Origin: an uncultured Oscillospiraceae bacterium
GTDB lineage: Bacteria > Bacillota > Clostridia > Oscillospirales > Oscillospiraceae
Assembly (NCBI GenBank): GCA_910578575.1
Contig: CAJTQP010000024.1
Location: forward strand, 1-31,554
Direction: 5' to 3'
Length of the DNA stretch: 31,554 bases
The position numbers and the translations under genes were made by a program. The notes under the pieces are model-generated. The model made no database searches. It saw only the letters and a list, made by a program, of their open reading frames with translations, and was not told the DNA's origin. Positions 25,912 through 31,554 of the stretch are shown one piece after another; positions within the stretch are counted from its first letter, which is position 1, and every line of letters begins with the position of its first letter.

Positions 25912-27231
25912 ATGGAATATTTCAGCCTGTTCCTAGATGGTGCCTGCCTCATCGCCCAAAGTGCTATGCACCTTCTGTTCCTCTGCCGCCTCACGGGGAA
26001 GCCGCAACGGCTCTGGCACGTTATCAGCTACCTTTTCCTCCTTTGCCTCTGCGCATGGCTCAGCAGCAAGGCCACCTTCCCCACTGCCCTTGCCATTGCC
26101 GGGCAGCTGCTGCTTTTGTCCGCCTTGAGCCGCTTTTTGTTGAAAAACCGTTGGTCCGTCTCCTGGGGAGCCGCGCTCTTGGCGGTCTATATCACGCAGC
26201 TTTCCTTTGGGATCATCAACTCCGCCGAAGCCCTGCTCTTCCCCCACTGGGTCGGCACCCCGCTGCTATACCCCCTGATCCTCCTTGCCACCCTAGGTGC
26301 CTTTTTGCTGTGTGCCTGTTGTTACTGCGCGGTCTTAACGTCCCTATCCCTGGCGGAGGACAGGCAGACACCATACATGGGGCTATTGCTGTTCCCCTGC
26401 CTGTTCTTCCTCACCGCAGAACTATACATCCTGCAAACTGCCTACAGTGTGGTACCAGTCTCCCTGGACCAAGCGGGTACCCATGGCGCTCTGCTGCTCC
26501 TGCAAGCCCTAGGACTGGGGGCGCTGCTGTGCACGGTATACGCCTACCGGCGAATCTGCCAAAGCTTCCAAAGTCAGGCTGCCCTGGCCGCTCTCACCCA
26601 GGCAGCCCAGGCGCAGAAGCGCTATGTGGCAGAGGCACAGCTCCGATACAACACAACGCGGGCCTTCCGGCACGACATCAACAACCATCTCTCTGTCTTA
26701 AATGGGCTCTTGGCTAGGGGAGATGCAGACGCGGCGCAAGGCTATTTGGACAAGCTGAAAACCACCGCCGCTACCCTCTCCCTCCCCTGCCAGACAGGCA
26801 ACCCGGTGGTGGATATCCTTTTGGGGGAAAAATTGGCATTGGCGGAGTCCAACGGGATCAAAACCCATGTCTCCCTCCGCTTCCCCCCATCCTCCGCCCT
26901 GGATGATTTCGACCTGTGCGTCATCTTCGCCAACGCCATGGACAACGCCATCCAGGCCTGCCTATCCCTGAACGATGCCCCGGCCATTCACATTCAAGGG
27001 GAGCGCCAAGGAGATTTTTACTTCCTGAACTTTGAAAACAGCTGCGCCCCCGGTCCCTTGTCTCCAAGGGGGCAGGGACTGTCCAACGTGGAGGCCGTGG
27101 CAAAGAAATACCACGGGGCAATGACTGTGGAAAAAGGTGAAAGCTTCCGTCTCAGCGTGCTGCTGAACATTTCAGCACAGGGAACGCACCGTTCAGCGCA
27201 AAGCCCTTGCAATCCCCCCAAAAGCAGCTAA
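25912..27231 (+). CDS. AgrC/NatK-like GHKL sensor histidine kinase
   Basis: A 439-residue sensor. Residues 1-215 contain about six membrane helices with short loops, as in peptide-pheromone-type sensors. A coiled linker leads to the phospho-acceptor segment AFRHDINNHLSVLNG with His254. The GHKL ATPase domain has the N-box NAMDNAIQAC (341-350) and the G-box GQGLSNVEAV (387-396). It should phosphorylate the LytTR regulator encoded one base upstream. There is no agrB/agrD-like peptide gene nearby, so the signal is unknown. The last 20 residues lie beyond the conserved fold; the DNA encoding the two SAQ tripeptides there forms the second LytTR operator. Confidence 0.92.
   Translation: MEYFSLFLDGACLIAQSAMHLLFLCRLTGKPQRLWHVISYLFLLCLCAWLSSKATFPTALAIAGQLLLLSALSRFLLKNRWSVSWGAALLAVYITQLSFGIINSAEALLFPHWVGTPLLYPLILLATLGAFLLCACCYCAVLTSLSLAEDRQTPYMGLLLFPCLFFLTAELYILQTAYSVVPVSLDQAGTHGALLLLQALGLGALLCTVYAYRRICQSFQSQAALAALTQAAQAQKRYVAEAQLRYNTTRAFRHDINNHLSVLNGLLARGDADAAQGYLDKLKTTAATLSLPCQTGNPVVDILLGEKLALAESNGIKTHVSLRFPPSSALDDFDLCVIFANAMDNAIQACLSLNDAPAIHIQGERQGDFYFLNFENSCAPGPLSPRGQGLSNVEAVAKKYHGAMTVEKGESFRLSVLLNISAQGTHRSAQSPCNPPKSS
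27167..27200 (+). promoter_or_regulatory. LytTR/AgrA-type direct-repeat operator upstream of the coiled-coil protein gene
   Basis: Half-sites ACATTTCAG (27167-27175) and ACCGTTCAG (27188-27196), with exactly 12 bp between. The second fits the LytTR consensus at 9 of 9 bases and the first at 8. A -35-like TTGCAA starts at 27207, 19 bp after the start of the second half-site, the same distance as at the 25118 site. A -10-like TAAACT lies at 27229-27234. The site overlaps the 3' end of the kinase gene. Confidence 0.6.
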
Positions 27232-27272
27232 ACTGGCAGGAGACAGCCACCCCTTGAAAGGAGGAACATGTA

Positions 27273-27779
27273 ATGCTGCATCCCATCTCCGGCGGACAGG
27301 GACCCCTTCCCGCCGTTACACCCCCCGTAGAATCCCCCCGTGTTCAGCCCCCGCAGCAAGAGCCAAACGCTGAACCCCGCACCCCTAGGCGGGACCAGTA
27401 CACCCCAGAGGAGGCCCACATCCCCACTGGCCTATACTGGATGGGCAAGGACGAGGACGGCCAACCCGCCATTTTCTTTGACGACCCGGAGGTCCAAGTA
27501 GACCGTAGCCCTGGGCAGAAGGATGCGGAAGAACTCCGCCCTGAGAAACTGACTCCCACAAAAAAAGCGGAGACGGTCACCGCCAACACCGACCAGGTGG
27601 ATCAAGAGATCCGGAAGCTGCGGGAGGAAAAAGAACAGCTCCAGCAGCAGTTAAACAGCGAAACCGACCAGCAGAAGATCAAAGAGCTGGAACGGAAGCT
27701 GGCAACGGTCCAACGGGAACTGGAACAGAAGGACAACGACGCCTACCGCCGCCAGCACACGGTGCTTACCTTCTCCTGA
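27273..27779 (+). CDS. Proline-rich, coiled-coil protein of unknown function
   Basis: A 168-residue protein with no signal peptide or membrane segment. Residues 10-40 are rich in Pro and Gln. A short conserved-looking segment follows (DQYTPEEAHIPTGLYWMGKD, then IFFDDPE). The C-terminal 70 residues are a strongly charged coiled coil with two heptad-rich helices (QEIRKLREEKEQLQQQLNSE and KIKELERKLATVQRELEQKD) and a terminal YRRQHTVLTFS. AAAGGAGG lies 8 nt before the ATG at 27273. I recall similar proteins in Oscillospiraceae but no function. Its own LytTR-type operator and promoter-like elements suggest it is the local output of the upstream two-component system, and a terminator follows. Confidence 0.85.
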   Translation: MLHPISGGQGPLPAVTPPVESPRVQPPQQEPNAEPRTPRRDQYTPEEAHIPTGLYWMGKDEDGQPAIFFDDPEVQVDRSPGQKDAEELRPEKLTPTKKAETVTANTDQVDQEIRKLREEKEQLQQQLNSETDQQKIKELERKLATVQRELEQKDNDAYRRQHTVLTFS

Positions 27780-27808
27780 GCCCACATCATCCTTCCCCTA
27801 GACAGAGC

Positions 27809-27850
27809 AGCGGCACAGAGGCCAAACGCAAGCCTCTGTGCCGCTTTTTG
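27809..27850 (+). terminator. Strong intrinsic terminator
   Basis: A perfect 14-bp stem, AGCGGCACAGAGGC (27809-27822) with GCCTCTGTGCCGCT (27832-27845), followed by a T-tract. It ends the coiled-coil gene. On the minus strand there is no T-tract, so it serves the plus strand only. Confidence 0.93.
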
Positions 27851-27889
27851 TTTCCCTTTGCCATTCGTTCTCTGAAGCGCGGCAAGTAA

Positions 27890-28867
27890 TCACTGAATAA
27901 ACACGCCGTCCATGCCGGAACTCTCCGTACAGCTCCCATCCTTGGCAATGAACAGGGCCTCTACCCCCTCCAGACTCTCCACCAGGGCCATGCCCTTCTC
28001 CCGGCCCAGCAGCAGGCAGGTGGTGGACAGGGCGTCCCCGTCGGCGGAGCTCTGGGAGAGGATGGTCACAGAGGCCAGCTCATTTTCCACAGGGAAGCCG
28101 GTGGCGGGGCTTAGCACATGGTGGTAGCTCTGGCCGTTGTATGTAAACTTCCGCTCGTTGATGCCGGAGGTGACCACGCTCTGGTCCGTGGCCTCAATGC
28201 GTCCCACCAGTTGGCCCTGCTCCTGGTTGGGGTCCTGGACCCCCACCACAAAGCTGCTTCCATCGGGCTTGCCGCCGATGAGCAGCACATTCCGCCCCAG
28301 GTCCAGCACTGCGTGCTCCACCCCCTGCTCCACCAGCAGGGCTTTCACCTGGTCGGCAATGTAGCCCTTGGCAATGGCCCCCAGGTTGGCGATCATCCCC
28401 GGCCGGGCCAAATACGCCCGTCCCTCCTCTACCAGAAGGTCCGCATCCCCAATCAGCGGCAGGACCTGGGCCAACTCCTCCGGGCTGGGGTAGTGCCCCT
28501 CCCCATTGTGGATGTCCCACAGGTCGATGAGGGGGCCGGCGGTGACGTCAAAGGCCCCCTGGGAGCGGGCGCTATAGGTTTTGGCCAGGCGCAGGACCTC
28601 CTCCGTCTCCGGCTGGATCTCCACCCAGTCCTGTCCCGCCGCCTGGGCCAATCGATCCAAATCGCTTCCCTCCCGCTCCACACTGAGGATGTCCTCCAAG
28701 CGGCGGATCTCGTCAAAGGCCTGGTCGATGACCCCAGGGTCTGTCCCATCGTAAAGGGTGATCTGGACGATGGTATCCAGCATGAAGTTGGTCTTGCTCA
28801 CCGGTTCCGTCTCACCGCAGGCCGACAGCAACAGCAGGCCTAACAGGAGAGGCAGCAGTTTTCTCAT
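27890..28867 (-). CDS. apbE: FAD:protein FMN transferase (ApbE family lipoprotein)
   Basis: A 325-residue ApbE protein. It begins with a signal peptide and lipobox LSAC (Cys17), so it acts on the outer membrane face. Family motifs are FMLDTIVQITLYD, GAFDVTAGPLIDLW, NLGAIAKGYIADQ, VLDLGRNVLLIGG, the HHVLSPATGFPV block and DALSTTCLLLG, whose Asp and Thr bind the divalent metal. The enzyme transfers FMN from FAD to a Thr or Ser of target proteins such as RnfG/RnfD or FMN-bind domain proteins; none is encoded in this window. The ATG at 28867 follows AAAGGAGC and sits behind a near-perfect promoter at 28901-28929. An upstream in-frame start would lie before that promoter. Confidence 0.93.
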   Translation of the reverse strand: MRKLLPLLLGLLLLSACGETEPVSKTNFMLDTIVQITLYDGTDPGVIDQAFDEIRRLEDILSVEREGSDLDRLAQAAGQDWVEIQPETEEVLRLAKTYSARSQGAFDVTAGPLIDLWDIHNGEGHYPSPEELAQVLPLIGDADLLVEEGRAYLARPGMIANLGAIAKGYIADQVKALLVEQGVEHAVLDLGRNVLLIGGKPDGSSFVVGVQDPNQEQGQLVGRIEATDQSVVTSGINERKFTYNGQSYHHVLSPATGFPVENELASVTILSQSSADGDALSTTCLLLGREKGMALVESLEGVEALFIAKDGSCTESSGMDGVFIQ

Positions 28868-28900
28868 GGCAATGGTGCTCCTTTTTCCTTGGTGGTCCCC

Positions 28901-28929
28901 ATTATACCCCATCCCCCACCTGCTGGCAA
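28901..28929 (-). promoter_or_regulatory. Sigma-A promoter of apbE
   Basis: Minus strand: -35 TTGCCA (28929-28924), 17-bp spacer, -10 TATAAT (28906-28901). The -10 is a perfect match and the -35 matches at 5 of 6. It lies 34 nt upstream of the apbE start codon. Confidence 0.85.
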
Positions 28930-29023
28930 GGGCTCCCTCTCCCCGCAGATTTCTCCCCTGGACAAGCAAGACAGGCCGCATCCAGGCATACCCTGAAAGA
29001 AAGCAACGTGAGAGGATGATTGG

Positions 29024-30172
29024 ATGGAAACCAAACGGCGCTACGCCTCCCTGGCCGCAGGCTGGGGCCTGCTGGTACTCTTTGCTCTGCTGCTCTTCTC
29101 CTTCCCGGCGGAGAGCGCGGCGGCGGCACGCAAGGGCATCAAGCTCTGCCTGGAACTGCTGATCCCCTCCCTGTTCCCTTTCTTTGTCCTCTCCTCCCTG
29201 CTGATTTCCACCGGGCTGGCGGGGCTGTGCGCCCGGCCCCTGGGGAAACTCATGTCCCCCCTCTTCGGGGTAGGGGGCTCCGGGGCGGCAGCGTTGATCC
29301 TGGGGGCTGTGGGGGGGTACCCTGTGGGGGCCCGGACCCTGGCCCAGTTGGTGGAGCGGGGGGAGTGCGCCCCGTCAGAGGCCCGGCGGCTATCCCTCTT
29401 TTGCAACAACTGCGGCCCGGCCTTTTTCATCGGTGCGGCAGGGGCAGGGGTGTTTGGCTCCAAGGAGGCCGGGTTCCTGATGTTGGGGGCCAATTTCCTG
29501 GCCGCCGTGCTCATGGGGCTTTCCCTGCGGTTGGTCTACGGTCAGGCCAGCGGGGATGCACACAAGGGGGCGGACCAGGTCCCCCTGTCCTCCCTCTCTG
29601 CCCAGCTCCCGGAATGCGTCCGCAGCTCCTTTGCCTCCACCCTCAACGTCTGCGCCTATGTGATCCTCTTCTCCATCCTCACCGCCCTGGCGGACTGCTC
29701 CGGTCTGCTGCCCCACCTGACCCAAGCCCTGGCCTCCCTGCTCCCACTGGAGCAGGCGGACACGTTATGCCGCAGCTTTCTGGTGGGATTGCTAGAACTC
29801 TCCACAGGGACCTCCGCCCTGGGGGACGCCGTGGTCTCCCCTGCCGCCCTGCCCTTGGCTGCTTTTATCCTGGGCTGGGGCGGGCTGTCTGTCCACTGCC
29901 AGTCCCTGCCCTTTTGGCGGAAAGCCCAGGTGCCCCCTGGGCCATACCTGCGGGCCAAGTTGGCCCAGGGTCTCCTCAGCGCCCTCCTGACAGCGGCAGG
30001 GGCCGCCTTATTTCCCCTCACCCGGCCAGTGATGGCCCCGGCGGCGGTGACTCTGGCTGCCCCTGCGCTTTTGGGGCAGGAAATCCTGGCCCTCTGGGTA
30101 CTCTCCGGGGTGTATTTTTTCTGCACTCTCCCCCAAAGGGGTAGAAAAAAAGCCAAAAAGGGGCTATACTGA
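29024..30172 (+). CDS. ylbJ: YlbJ-like sporulation integral membrane protein (nucleoside-recognition/gate fold)
   Basis: A 382-residue membrane protein with about eight hydrophobic helices. The motifs ILGAVGGYPVGARTLAQLVE and LFCNNCGPAFFIGAAG, plus the later VGLLELSTGTSAL, match the YlbJ family of sporulation integral membrane proteins, which carry two gate-like half domains. In Bacillus subtilis YlbJ is made in the mother cell under sigma-E and is needed for efficient spore formation; the transported substance is not known. AGAGG lies about 9 nt before the ATG at 29024. A CATACCCT element at 28987-28994 resembles a sigma-E -10 box, but no good -35 is visible. A small Cys-rich protein gene follows 29 nt later. 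Confidence 0.87.
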   Translation: METKRRYASLAAGWGLLVLFALLLFSFPAESAAAARKGIKLCLELLIPSLFPFFVLSSLLISTGLAGLCARPLGKLMSPLFGVGGSGAAALILGAVGGYPVGARTLAQLVERGECAPSEARRLSLFCNNCGPAFFIGAAGAGVFGSKEAGFLMLGANFLAAVLMGLSLRLVYGQASGDAHKGADQVPLSSLSAQLPECVRSSFASTLNVCAYVILFSILTALADCSGLLPHLTQALASLLPLEQADTLCRSFLVGLLELSTGTSALGDAVVSPAALPLAAFILGWGGLSVHCQSLPFWRKAQVPPGPYLRAKLAQGLLSALLTAAGAALFPLTRPVMAPAAVTLAAPALLGQEILALWVLSGVYFFCTLPQRGRKKAKKGLY

Positions 30173-30201
30173 GTGCAAATGATCCGTTGGGAGGACCCAC
30201 C

Positions 30202-30411
30202 ATGCTGTTTTCCAAAAAAATCGAACCCCGCTGCTCCTATTGCCAGCGGGGGCGGGTGCTGGATGCCGAGAGCATCCTGTGCGTCAAGCTGGGCATCACG
30301 GCCCCGGACAGCGCCTGCCCCGCCTTTCGCTATGACCCCCTGAAACGGGTGCCGCCCCGACCGGTGGCCCCGGATTTCAGCCAGTTGAAGGAAGAGGATT
30401 TCAGGCTCTAG
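30202..30411 (+). CDS. Small Cys-rich (putative zinc-ribbon) conserved protein
   Basis: A 69-residue basic protein. CSYC (residues 11-14), a further Cys in ILCVKLG and another in SACPAF give a C-x2-C ... C ... C arrangement that could bind zinc or another metal. This is followed by the conserved-looking FRYDPLKRVPPRP. I recall similar short proteins in Oscillospiraceae genomes but no named function. The ATG at 30202 has GGGAGG 7 nt upstream. It begins 29 nt after the ylbJ-like gene and ends at a strong terminator, so both are probably one transcript and may share sporulation timing. Confidence 0.82.
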   Translation: MLFSKKIEPRCSYCQRGRVLDAESILCVKLGITAPDSACPAFRYDPLKRVPPRPVAPDFSQLKEEDFRL

Positions 30412-30461
30412 GCCCAAGGCCGCCCCAAAAACGGGCGGCCTTGGGCAATCCTCTCTTTTTT
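30412..30461 (+). terminator. Strong intrinsic terminator after the YlbJ/Cys-rich gene pair
   Basis: A perfect 14-bp stem, GCCCAAGGCCGCCC (30412-30425) with GGGCGGCCTTGGGC (30433-30446), a 7-nt loop, then CTCTC and six T residues. It starts directly after the stop codon. Confidence 0.92.
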
Positions 30462-30562
30462 GTCCAAGGATAGCCAGGATGTTTACTGAAAAGGCAGGAT
30501 TCTGGCAGAGCATATCCGAAGAAGAAACAGGGACAACAGAAGAACTGAAGGACAAATATTTG

Positions 30563-30598
30563 ACGGCGCACGCCCAGAGAAATCCGGGCGTGCGCCGT
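30563..30598 (-). terminator. Hairpin downstream of the exported protein gene, possible terminator
   Basis: A perfect 13-bp inverted repeat, ACGGCGCACGCCC (30563-30575) / GGGCGTGCGCCGT (30586-30598), located 20 nt after the stop of the minus-strand exported protein. Neither strand has a proper T-tract next to it, so it is either a weak terminator or an RNA-stabilising 3' hairpin. Confidence 0.5.
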
Positions 30599-30618
30599 TT
30601 GCTGTCATGAGGATAATC

Positions 30619-31113
30619 TTATCGAATCGTATAGCCACCCCGCACCAGCAGGGTCACGTTGGAATCCGCCTTGACGGTCTGGGAGGAAACCGTCACCATG
30701 TACAGGTGGTTTTCTGTCAGGGCGCCGTTGTCCACAGGGGTGCCGGCGGTGGTGTCCAGCATCCCACCGGTGGTGGTGGCGCGCCCGGCGCGGAGCATCA
30801 GCTCCCCACCGACCTGGGGGTAGAAGGTCTGGCCGGCGGTGAGCTCCACCACTGCGTAGGCCCCGGTGGTGTCGCTGCCCTCCTGCTTCCCCGCCGCCGC
30901 AATCTTTTCGTCCAACTTCTTTTCGTATGTAGCTTGGGCGTCATCGATCTTCTGCTGCGTCTGGGAGAGGATGGCCTTGGTGAAGCCCTCCTTCAAATAG
31001 CTCAGGGTCACCAGGGGGTTGTCCGAGGTACCCACAGCCGCCAGGGCGGTGACGCCGCTGGTGAGCAGCACAGCCGTCAAGCCAAAGGCCAAAATGCGTT
31101 TTTTCCATTCCAT
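30619..31113 (-). CDS. Exported protein of unknown function
   Basis: A 164-residue protein with an N-terminal signal sequence (MEWKKRILAFGLTAVLLTSG, then VTALAAV, probable cleavage after ALA). A helical, charged region follows at about residues 45-75 (QTQQKIDDAQATYEKKLDEK). The C-terminal half is Gly/Thr-rich and probably beta-stranded (ELTAGQTFYPQVGGELMLRA to LLVRGGYTIR). There is no membrane anchor at the C-terminus. GGAGGAG lies about 8 nt before the ATG at 31113; an earlier in-frame ATG would fall on that site. I recognise it as a type seen in gut Clostridia but know no function. It lies 101 nt downstream of the MazF gene on the same strand. Confidence 0.78.
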   Translation of the reverse strand: MEWKKRILAFGLTAVLLTSGVTALAAVGTSDNPLVTLSYLKEGFTKAILSQTQQKIDDAQATYEKKLDEKIAAAGKQEGSDTTGAYAVVELTAGQTFYPQVGGELMLRAGRATTTGGMLDTTAGTPVDNGALTENHLYMVTVSSQTVKADSNVTLLVRGGYTIR

Positions 31114-31159
31114 GGTCGACTCCTCCATGTTGTCGGTATCTTTGGTGGTTGCTTACTTG

Positions 31160-31197
31160 ACGGGCGCTCCCGGCAGAAACACGCCGGGATTGCCCGT
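31160..31197. repeat. Imperfect inverted repeat between mazF and the exported protein gene
   Basis: ACGGGC (31160-31165) pairs with GCCCGT (31192-31197) and CCCGGC (31169-31174) with GCCGGG (31183-31188), separated by a 3/3 internal loop, with an 8-nt apical loop. No T-tract follows on either strand. It could act as an mRNA processing or stabilising structure after mazF. Confidence 0.5.
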
Positions 31198-31214
31198 ACC
31201 AAAATGAGGTCCAG

Positions 31215-31554
31215 TCAGACGAGAGTATCCGGATGCAGACCAAAGCTCACAGCGATGGCGGCGTCCACCCGATGCATCACCGGGCCGTCCACCCGGCCCA
31301 TGTGCTCCCGGAGCCGCTTCTTGTCCAGGGTGCGGATCTGCTCCAGGAGGATCACGGAATCCTTGGGCAGGCCGTACTGCCGGGCCGCCAGCTCGATGTG
31401 GGTGGGCAGCTTCGCCTTCCCGGTCTGGGAGGTGATGGCCGCCGCGATGACGGTGGGGCTGTGGCGGTTGCCTGTGTCGTTCTGCACGATGAGCACAGGG
31501 CGCACGCCCCCCTGCTCACTGCCCACCACGGGGCTCAGGTCAGCATAAAAGATA
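31215..31554 (-). CDS. mazF: MazF/PemK-type mRNA interferase toxin, 5' end outside window
   Basis: About 112 residues are visible, starting mid-protein as IFYADLSPVVGSEQGGVRPV, so only about 5-8 residues are missing beyond the right edge. The block VLIVQNDTGNRHSPTVIAAA, then THIEL and the later ILLEQIRTLDKKRL, is the classic Firmicutes MazF (EndoA/NdoA) pattern. These toxins are ribosome-independent endoribonucleases cutting at short specific sequences, inhibited by a MazE antitoxin usually encoded directly upstream; that gene would lie beyond the window. The cleavage sequence cannot be inferred here. Confidence 0.92.
   Translation of the reverse strand, partial: IFYADLSPVVGSEQGGVRPVLIVQNDTGNRHSPTVIAAAITSQTGKAKLPTHIELAARQYGLPKDSVILLEQIRTLDKKRLREHMGRVDGPVMHRVDAAIAVSFGLHPDTLV

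Noticed and set aside
27268..27275. A start-stop element ATGTAATG in front of the coiled-coil gene
   Set aside because: The first ATG lies only 3 nt after AAAGGAGG, too close for initiation; the second at 8 nt is the normal start. No evidence of a regulatory start-stop.
29656..30555. A 299-codon minus-strand frame across the YlbJ-like gene, the Cys-rich gene and their terminator
   Set aside because: It runs through a perfect terminator hairpin, has no ribosome binding site and shows no family motif.

Overview
This window looks like a chromosomal segment of a GC-rich, anaerobic, endospore-forming Clostridia member, most likely an Oscillospiraceae/Flavonifractor-type gut bacterium. The assignment rests on gene content and style: a dgt-dnaG-rpoD block, AddAB instead of RecBCD, a PPi-type phosphofructokinase, a YlbJ-like sporulation membrane protein, a MazF of the Firmicutes type, strong AGGAGG ribosome binding sites and sigma-A style promoters. 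The genus is inference. No tRNA, rRNA, CRISPR array, intact insertion sequence or prophage is visible.

Layout. 1-1026 (minus): the two halves of a ThrE-type threonine/serine exporter, the second cut by the window edge. 1236-2909 (plus): a DUF975 membrane protein and a lipoprotein. 2986-8061 (minus): dgt, dnaG, rpoD and a 3-hydroxyacyl-CoA dehydrogenase packed as one unit, preceded by yigZ and hflX (8162-10104), a flavin reductase and rpmE (to 10970). 11096-20139 (minus): GNAT acetyltransferase, fused MFS/spermidine synthase-like protein, addB and addA. 20213-21148 (minus): class II aldolase fba. 21295-22727: a more AT-rich accessory patch with a broken Rpn-type nuclease/transposase gene and an XRE repressor/DUF6442 pair. 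22877-25031 (plus): PPi-phosphofructokinase and a lipoprotein. 25203-27779 (plus): an AgrA/AgrC-like two-component system followed by a proline-rich coiled-coil protein. 27890-28867 (minus): ApbE lipoprotein. 29024-30411 (plus): YlbJ-like protein and a small Cys-rich protein. 30619-31554 (minus): an exported protein and MazF, cut by the right edge.

How the parts work together. The central minus-strand block is replication, transcription and repair housekeeping (dNTP hydrolysis, primase, primary sigma factor, HflX, AddAB). fba and the PPi-phosphofructokinase face away from each other across the accessory patch and supply consecutive glycolytic steps.

The most interesting signal is regulatory. 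Two pairs of 9-bp direct repeats with exactly 12-bp spacers, matching the AgrA/LytTR operator pattern, sit in front of the response-regulator gene and in front of the coiled-coil protein gene. Both are followed by a TTGC -35-like element at the same distance. This points to an autoregulated LytTR circuit whose local output is the uncharacterised protein at 27273-27779. A second compact circuit is the XRE/DUF6442 pair, whose promoter carries a perfect 12-bp palindrome between the -35 and -10 boxes.
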